Positions 58,176 to 64,000 of a DNA stretch of 64,000 nucleotides are shown here, piece after piece; positions within the stretch are counted from its first letter, which is position 1; every line of letters starts with the position of its first letter. Source of the stretch: Aestuariibaculum sp. M13 (GTDB lineage Bacteria; Bacteroidota; Bacteroidia; Flavobacteriales; Flavobacteriaceae); contig NZ_JANIAC010000004.1 in NCBI RefSeq assembly GCF_024723255.1, positions 186,001 through 250,000 on the forward strand, written 5' to 3'. The notes beneath the pieces are model-generated. The model ran no database searches, was not told where the DNA came from, and saw only the letters and a program-made list of their open reading frames with translations. A program made the translations under genes and the position numbers.

Positions 58176-59315
58176 ATGACTGAAACTGAAATTTTAACCT
58201 TACTTAAAAATTATCGTAACGGGACTTTATCTGATGCAGAGAAAGATAAGTTGGAGGCATGGTATTTATTTGAAGCCTCGAATAGTAAATTGAGGCTGAA
58301 TGAATACCAATTGGAAAATAGTTATAAGTATTTAAGGGCGAAGCTACCAATAAAACAAGAACCAAAGGTAGTTAATCTTTGGAAGCGTGTTGCCGTGGCA
58401 GCATCAATTACTTTAATGTTGGCTACAGGGTTATACTATTTTAACAGAACATCAGATTCTCAAATTCAATTAACTGAAGAAATTAAAGAATTTACTCCAG
58501 GAGGAAATAGGGGGGTGTTAACACTATCAAATGGAAAGCAAATTGTTTTAGCCGATGTTGAAGTAAATGATTCAATTGTCAATGACGGAGACAATGAAGA
58601 AGTGACTATTCAGATGAACCCTAATGGACTCATTACGTATGTTATTAACCCAAAACTAAATAGCGATAAACATAACTTTAATACTTATAATACGCTATCG
58701 ACACCAGTAGGAGGGCAGTATAATGTTGTGCTTGCAGATGGCACAAAAGTGTATTTAAATGCCGTATCATCTATAAAATATCCAACACAATTTAATGAGG
58801 GTAAAAGGATTGTAGAATTGGAAGGTGAGGCGTATTTCGAAGTTGCAAAAGACAAAACTAAACCATTCATGGTTAAGTCCGGAAACCAAACAATTCAAGT
58901 TTTAGGAACGCATTTTAATGTTCAGGCATATACAAACGAATCGTTTATAAAAACAACTTTATTAGAAGGAAGTGTCGCCGTTTCATATAAAGATCAAAAA
59001 ACTATTTTAAAACCTGGACAGCAGGCCAAAGTAACCGAAAATTCAAGCGCTATTTTGGTTAACGACGTAGATGCCGAATCTGCGGTGGCGTGGAAAGACG
59101 GTAGATTTAAGTTTGATAATGCCGATTTAAAAACAGTGATGAACCAGTTAGAACGTTGGTATGATATTCAAGTAGAATACAAAGGAGATATACCAGATTT
59201 GAAGTTTAACGGCGGAACTTTTATGAATAAAAATTTGTCTGAAGTATTAAAGGTACTTGAGCTTAGCAATATAAAATTTGAGATTAAAGGGAGTACCATT
59301 ATTGTGTACCCTTAA
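58176..59315 (+). CDS. FecR anti-sigma factor of operon D
   Basis: A 379-residue protein: N-terminal cytoplasmic part (LLKNYRNGTLSDAEKDKLEAW), membrane helix at about 68-90, FecR domain at about 170-275 (GTKVYLNAVSSIKYP, GEAYFEV), and DUF4974 at about 305-379. Intact and full length. A stem-loop and susC D follow. Confidence 0.92.
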   Translation: MTETEILTLLKNYRNGTLSDAEKDKLEAWYLFEASNSKLRLNEYQLENSYKYLRAKLPIKQEPKVVNLWKRVAVAASITLMLATGLYYFNRTSDSQIQLTEEIKEFTPGGNRGVLTLSNGKQIVLADVEVNDSIVNDGDNEEVTIQMNPNGLITYVINPKLNSDKHNFNTYNTLSTPVGGQYNVVLADGTKVYLNAVSSIKYPTQFNEGKRIVELEGEAYFEVAKDKTKPFMVKSGNQTIQVLGTHFNVQAYTNESFIKTTLLEGSVAVSYKDQKTILKPGQQAKVTENSSAILVNDVDAESAVAWKDGRFKFDNADLKTVMNQLERWYDIQVEYKGDIPDLKFNGGTFMNKNLSEVLKVLELSNIKFEIKGSTIIVYP

Positions 59316-59356
59316 ATCTGAAGTTTACCGGTTTATACTGGCTTTAAAAATAAAAA

Positions 59357-59385
59357 AACCAGAAGCAGTTGCGTTGCTTCTGGTT
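59357..59385 (+). promoter_or_regulatory. Stem-loop between fecR and susC, operon D
   Basis: AACCAGAAGCA (59357-59367) and TGCTTCTGGTT (59375-59385), a perfect 11-bp stem with a 7-nt loop, without U-tract. It covers an in-frame TTG (59369) upstream of susC, which argues for the later ATG at 59447. Confidence 0.7.
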
Positions 59386-59446
59386 GTCAGGAGTTTATAG
59401 CCAGTATATTTTTCACAAATGTCTAACTAAAAACACATGTAAATGT

Positions 59447-62400
59447 ATGAAATTTAATTCAGAATTTAAAACACCTCAATTGAACCCCTGGAATAATATT
59501 CCTAGGATAGTTAAATCTCGTTATTTAAGAAATTTTACCCTTTGTTTTATGCTGTTTTTGAGCGGTTTACTTTATGCTCAAAATATAACAGTTAATTTTG
59601 ATGAGGCCTCTCTTGAAAAAGCTTTAAAAGAATTAGCAAAGCAAGCTGATTATGAGGTTCTTTATACGCAGAAGTTGCTAAAGGATTCTAAACCTGTAAC
59701 GCTTAATTTTAAAAATGCCAACTTAAAAGAAGCTTTAGATGCCGTTTTTAAAAATCAAAATTTGAAATATACGCTTACCAATAAAACTATTGTAGTTACA
59801 TCTACTAAATCTGATAATTTATCAGCTCAATTAATAAATGTAACGGGAATAGTTTTAAACACTAATAAAGAGCCCTTTCCTGGAGTTACTGTTCATGTGT
59901 TAGGAACAAATAAATTTAGTATAAGTGATTTTGATGGTCGTTTTTCAATTGAAAATGTACCTTCAAATGGCATTATTGAGTGCTCGGGTTTAACCATTGG
60001 AAAAAAGTCTTTTTCTGTTAATGGTCAAACACAATTAACGTTGGTTGTTGAAGAAAAGATTACAGAAATGGATGAGGTGGTTGTAACCGGATATAAAACT
60101 ATTACCCGAAGCCATTTAACAGGTGCTGTTTCAAAAATTGATCAAAAAACGTTAAACCAGAATATTAATACAGACCTTTTAGCGGCCCTTGAAGGTCGAG
60201 TTGCGGGATTAATGTATCAAAAGAATCCATATGGAGCATCTTCAGATACTCCTATTTTAAGAGGTATAGGTACTTTTTCATCGTTGCAGGTGGGATATAG
60301 CCCGCTTATTGTTATTGACGGTTTGCCTACTGAATTGACTCTAGATCAAATTAATCCTTACGATATAGAAAGTGTAAATGTTCTTAAGGATGCTGCTGCG
60401 GCCTCTATTTACGGATCAAGAGCAGCAAATGGAATAATTGTATTAACCACTAAAAAAGGAAAGGGTAATTTAAAAGTGAGTGTAAATACTGATTTTTTTA
60501 TTTCAACCAAACCTAATCTTAAGGATTTAAACTATGCTTCAACCAGCGATTTAATAGATTTCGAGCAGGCTGTTTACGAAAGAGAACGTAACAGGTACAG
60601 TGATATTTCTAGCATGTTTGATGGTTATGGGACGATTGGGAGCAGTAATATCGAATATTACAGTCCTTTGTATCAGTTAAACAGGGATTTGGAAACCGGA
60701 ACTCTTTCGCAATCAGATTACGATAATACCATCGCTCAATGGAGAAATAATGATTATTTGAATGATTATCGTAAAAATGTATGGCAAAATGAATTTAGAC
60801 AGCGCTACAACGTTTCTTTTTCAGGGAGTTCCAATAAGCAAAATACCTATGTATCATTTAATTATGACCAGTCCGACAACCGATTAAAGTATAATAAAGA
60901 CCAGTCGTTTAACCTTTATGCAAAAAGCAGTTATCAGTTAAATAACTGGTTAGATGCAACAGTAGGGATTAATGGAACTATTCGAAATGCCGATATTACA
61001 GATTCCAGCTACGATGATTTCAATATTCAAAAACGTTACGAACGTATTACAGACGATAATGGAAATCTAGTTATTTCGCCTTTTGTGGGTATTAGCGATG
61101 GGTTTACTTCAAGTGGTGTTATAAATCCTTTGGTAGCCTCTCAAATTGCAGGTTTAAGTGGGTTTAACCCTGTAACCTTTAATATATTGGAATCACTTCA
61201 GGAAGGTGTTACCCATAGAAATTCACTAAACTTAAGAGCCTTTGCTAAGTTAAGAGCAAAATTATGGAAAGGCCTTAGTGTAAGTTCTCAGTTTCAATAT
61301 GAAACAGCTCGAACCAATAGCGATCAATTTTATGGTGCAGACTCATATAAAATGCGCTACGCCATAAATACGTTAACAGGGTATAATCCTGATACCAATA
61401 CTTATACTTATTTAGATGGTTTTTCAGAAGGAGGTCGTTATAAACAATTAAGTAGTCAAGCAAGTAACTACTCTTTTAGAAATCAGTTAGATTATAGTCA
61501 GGAATTTGGTGAGGGAAAGCATTTTGTCAGTGCTATAGCGGGTTTTGAAATGAGAGAAACCTCTGTGCCTAGAAGTATTGAAAGTTTACGTTATGGATAT
61601 GATCCGGTAACACTAAGTTCTGCCACAATAAATACATTAGATTTGAGTCAAACAGGGGTTGATAGTTATATATACGGACGTAACAAAACATTATCTGCTC
61701 CATCAAGGAATCAGGAAGAAATATTACACCGTTATTTTTCTGTTTATAGTACCTTAAATTATACGTATTTAAATAAATATAATGTAACAGGAAGTTATCG
61801 TGTTGATAGAGCAGATTTATTTGGTGTTGATTCAAAGTATAAAAATCGTCCGTTATGGTCTGCCGGATTAGGTTGGAATATTACTAATGAAAATTTTATG
61901 AAATCGGTAAGTTGGGTAAATGCCTTAAAACTAAGAGCAACACACGGAGTTAGCGGTAACGTGGACCAAACAACAACACCTTATGTGACGGCTAATTGGA
62001 GAAATGATAGACTTTATCAGTCTTTACAGTACATAAATATTACGGCACAACCAAACCCAATGTTAAGATGGGAAAAGACAACCTCTTCAAATTTAGGATT
62101 AGATTTTAGTGTATTGCAAAGTAAATTAAGAGGAAGTATTGATGTTTATAGAAAATATAGTTCAGATTTATTGGCAACAACCGATTTAGATCCAACTGTT
62201 GGAGCATTAACAAGAAGAATAAATGCAGGAGCTTTACTTAACAAAGGTGTAGAGTTTAGTATAGGCTCAGATTGGTACAAAAAAGGCGGTTTTTCAATGG
62301 GTTCAAATTTAGTTTTAGCATTTAATAAAACTACTGTAGATAAAGTAACCAGAGAGCAGTCTAATGCTTCTGTATATGTGAGTTCTCCAACTAATTATTT

Positions 62401-63085
62401 CTTAGAAGGAGAGACGTATAATAGTTTATATGCTTACAAATATGGAGGGATGATAAATGGTTATCCTTATGTTTTGGATGAAAATGGAGAACCATCTATC
62501 ACTTTCGATGAAGAAGGAAATCCTTTATCTAATACGATAAAAACAATTACGAACCCTGATGCTCTTGTAAATAAGGGAAGTTTAATGCCAACCTATACAG
62601 GGTCTTTCTCTCAGCATTTTTCATTCAAACAATTTGAATTAAATATGTTGTTAGTGTTTTCAGGAGGTAACGTCATGAGAAAAGATGTTATCGATATGAG
62701 TTCTGATGATGTTAACGACCAAGATATTGTTAATCGTTATACAGATTTACAACAAAATGGTAATACGCGTTTGTATGTCGATTTTGATGAAAGTGTTAGA
62801 AACTATGCAGGGACCATAAGCAGTCAGTGGAGAAATTCGGATGTCAACGTAATTGATGGCGATTATATAAAACTTAGAAATATTTCATTGGGATATAATT
62901 TACCAGAAGCTTTTGCAAAGAAAATCAAATTTTCATCAGCAAAATTCACTTTCCAGGTTAATAACCTTTGGTATTGGAGTGCAGCAGGAAATCGAATTGA
63001 CCCGGAAGTTTATGCCTCTAATTCAGGTACACGAAGCATCCCATTACCAAAAACTTTTTTGCTAGGTCTTAACCTTAACATTTAA
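59447..63085 (+). CDS. SusC/RagA TonB-dependent transporter, operon D
   Basis: The ATG at 59447 gives 1212 residues; an upstream TTG lies in a hairpin and adds a cysteine-rich stretch unlike a signal. Signal segment at about 30-46 (cleavage near YAQ), STN domain at about 47-115 (LEKALKELAKQADYEVLY), carboxypeptidase-D-like domain at about 125-205, plug (MDEVVVTGYKTITRSHLTGAVS, VLKDAAAASIYGSRAANGII) and barrel ending LLGLNLNI. It is the longest SusC of the window. susD follows after 6 bp. Confidence 0.94.
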   Translation: MKFNSEFKTPQLNPWNNIPRIVKSRYLRNFTLCFMLFLSGLLYAQNITVNFDEASLEKALKELAKQADYEVLYTQKLLKDSKPVTLNFKNANLKEALDAVFKNQNLKYTLTNKTIVVTSTKSDNLSAQLINVTGIVLNTNKEPFPGVTVHVLGTNKFSISDFDGRFSIENVPSNGIIECSGLTIGKKSFSVNGQTQLTLVVEEKITEMDEVVVTGYKTITRSHLTGAVSKIDQKTLNQNINTDLLAALEGRVAGLMYQKNPYGASSDTPILRGIGTFSSLQVGYSPLIVIDGLPTELTLDQINPYDIESVNVLKDAAAASIYGSRAANGIIVLTTKKGKGNLKVSVNTDFFISTKPNLKDLNYASTSDLIDFEQAVYERERNRYSDISSMFDGYGTIGSSNIEYYSPLYQLNRDLETGTLSQSDYDNTIAQWRNNDYLNDYRKNVWQNEFRQRYNVSFSGSSNKQNTYVSFNYDQSDNRLKYNKDQSFNLYAKSSYQLNNWLDATVGINGTIRNADITDSSYDDFNIQKRYERITDDNGNLVISPFVGISDGFTSSGVINPLVASQIAGLSGFNPVTFNILESLQEGVTHRNSLNLRAFAKLRAKLWKGLSVSSQFQYETARTNSDQFYGADSYKMRYAINTLTGYNPDTNTYTYLDGFSEGGRYKQLSSQASNYSFRNQLDYSQEFGEGKHFVSAIAGFEMRETSVPRSIESLRYGYDPVTLSSATINTLDLSQTGVDSYIYGRNKTLSAPSRNQEEILHRYFSVYSTLNYTYLNKYNVTGSYRVDRADLFGVDSKYKNRPLWSAGLGWNITNENFMKSVSWVNALKLRATHGVSGNVDQTTTPYVTANWRNDRLYQSLQYINITAQPNPMLRWEKTTSSNLGLDFSVLQSKLRGSIDVYRKYSSDLLATTDLDPTVGALTRRINAGALLNKGVEFSIGSDWYKKGGFSMGSNLVLAFNKTTVDKVTREQSNASVYVSSPTNYFLEGETYNSLYAYKYGGMINGYPYVLDENGEPSITFDEEGNPLSNTIKTITNPDALVNKGSLMPTYTGSFSQHFSFKQFELNMLLVFSGGNVMRKDVIDMSSDDVNDQDIVNRYTDLQQNGNTRLYVDFDESVRNYAGTISSQWRNSDVNVIDGDYIKLRNISLGYNLPEAFAKKIKFSSAKFTFQVNNLWYWSAAGNRIDPEVYASNSGTRSIPLPKTFLLGLNLNI

Positions 63086-63091
63086 AAAATT

Positions 63092-64000
63092 ATGAAACAT
63101 ATATATAAATTTATATTACCAATACTAGTGCTGTTTGTCGCTTCATGTGAAGATTATACCGATGTAACACCAAAGGGGGCTTTAGTTATTGAAACAGCTA
63201 CCGATTTTCATAAAATGGTCTCTCTACCCAATAGAGGTTATCCTATAAATAACTTTCAGTATTTGGTGGATGATCAATGGATAAGGGAGTTTTATGTTAT
63301 TGGTCAAACTCCTAATATTAATACAATCAATTTTACGTTTGATGAAACTGCTGACCGTGTTTCCTTACTAAAGGGGTCAAGTTTTTATAATCAAGCTTAC
63401 TCCTATATAAACCGATGGAATACGATTATTGATCTTGTTGATGATAGTGATGGCGATGACTATACCAAGCGATTAGCAAAGGCGGAAGCTAAAATTTACC
63501 GCGCTTTCGATCATTTTTTATTAGTAAATACTTATGCTAAAGCTTACGATCCGGAGACCGCTTCTACCGATGGAGGTATTTGTATAATGGATAAATTTGA
63601 TTTAGAAGCACAACCCGTTAAATCTACTGTAGCTCAGGTTTATGACTTTATTCAAAAAGATATAGAAGATGCATTACCTTACATTCAAGAGGTGCCTTTA
63701 GATGTTTATCATCCGTCTTTGGCTTTTGCTTACGCTTTTAAAGCTAAGGTTCATTTATTTAAAAGAGAGATTGCCGAAGCACAGGAAGCAGCAGAAATGT
63801 CTCTTACATTCAATGATGAAATATTTGATATGGTGGCTTATAATGAGCAAGGTGGACCAAGTGTGGTTTCAGTTCCAGCGGCAGATAACCCAGAAGTGCT
63901 TAGTTATATGTACATGACAGGCTATAACGAATTAAATTATGCCTACAGCTACATTATAAGTCCTGAATTAAAAACATTATTTGGGGATGATGATGCACGT
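63092..64000 (+). CDS. SusD/RagB lipoprotein, operon D (partial)
   Basis: Open at the window end, 303 codons visible. It starts with a lipoprotein signal (LFVASC-EDYTDVTPKGALV), then FHKMVSLPNRGYP, and the SusD core with RLAKAEAKIYRAFDHFLLVNTY, the conserved helix seen in the other three SusD proteins. No frameshift is seen to 64000. It is the partner of SusC D. Confidence 0.88.
   Translation, partial: MKHIYKFILPILVLFVASCEDYTDVTPKGALVIETATDFHKMVSLPNRGYPINNFQYLVDDQWIREFYVIGQTPNINTINFTFDETADRVSLLKGSSFYNQAYSYINRWNTIIDLVDDSDGDDYTKRLAKAEAKIYRAFDHFLLVNTYAKAYDPETASTDGGICIMDKFDLEAQPVKSTVAQVYDFIQKDIEDALPYIQEVPLDVYHPSLAFAYAFKAKVHLFKREIAEAQEAAEMSLTFNDEIFDMVAYNEQGGPSVVSVPAADNPEVLSYMYMTGYNELNYAYSYIISPELKTLFGDDDAR

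Larger units (their letters stand above)
45822..64000 (+). mobile_element. Genomic island 2 (left part; right end outside window)
   Basis: It begins at the second att copy with a hairpin, an intact integrase and the second unknown int-linked gene, the same order as in island 1. Cargo in the window: SusCD operon C, a zinc-ribbon gene and the start of operon D. No third copy of the att sequence was seen up to 64000, so the right boundary is undefined and some of this DNA could be ordinary chromosome. Confidence 0.6.

Noticed and set aside
59369-59446. N-terminal extension of SusC D from TTG 59369
   Set aside because: The start lies in the loop of the fecR-susC hairpin, and the added residues are cysteine-rich and unlike a signal peptide. 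ATG 59447 matches the other SusC starts.
63702-63917. Small open frame inside the last kilobase
   Set aside because: It overlaps the SusD D reading frame, which starts at 63092 and stays open to the window end with clear SusD motifs. The small frame is a shadow.

Overview
The window is a piece of a Bacteroidota chromosome, most likely from a marine or host-associated member of the Flavobacteriaceae. The evidence is the A+T-rich sequence, the gldK-L-M-N gliding/type IX secretion cluster at the left edge, Bacteroidota-type promoters (TTTG-N19-TAnnTTTG) without Shine-Dalgarno sites, and the many SusC/SusD pairs with ECF sigma and FecR anti-sigma genes.

Layout. Positions 1-8124 are core chromosome: the end of gldK, then gldL, gldM and gldN, an FAD oxidoreductase, a DUF983 membrane protein, an ABC-F ATPase, a leucine-rich-repeat protein and a small CPXCG protein. 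An initiator tRNA-fMet gene follows at 8190-8262. From the anticodon loop of this tRNA onward the DNA looks like an array of integrated genomic islands. A 49-bp copy of the tRNA 3' part (8220-8268) recurs with one mismatch at 45822-45870. Each copy is followed by the same arrangement: a terminator-like hairpin abutting the start codon of a tyrosine recombinase gene, then a small unknown gene whose product ends in a similar sequence. Island 1 (about 37.6 kb) has an integrase killed by a single in-frame TAA. Island 2 has an intact integrase and runs past the window end.

Cargo. Island 1 carries two parallel operons, A (11441-24945) and B (31742-42110). Each has an ECF sigma factor, a FecR, an STN-containing SusC, SusD, a DUF4843-like lipoprotein, a PKD-like lipoprotein and one or more thioredoxin-fold proteins. 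Between them lie a truncated sigma-factor relic, a GH2 glycosidase, a sulfatase and a lipoprotein serine protease. A GH2 beta-galactosidase follows operon B. Island 2 carries operon C (48043-56556: sigma, FecR, SusC, SusD, TlpA-like protein), a zinc-ribbon gene with a large palindrome before its start, and operon D (57422 to the end: sigma, FecR, SusC, start of SusD).

How it may work. Each SusC has an N-terminal STN signalling domain and each operon has its own FecR/ECF pair, so each operon is probably switched on by its own ligand through the SusC-FecR-sigma relay. All four operons have a stem-loop between fecR and susC, which could separate low regulator expression from high transporter expression. 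The linked DUF4843/PKD-like lipoproteins, thioredoxins, protease, sulfatase and beta-galactosidase fit uptake and breakdown of peptides or sulfated glycoproteins, but the substrate is inference.
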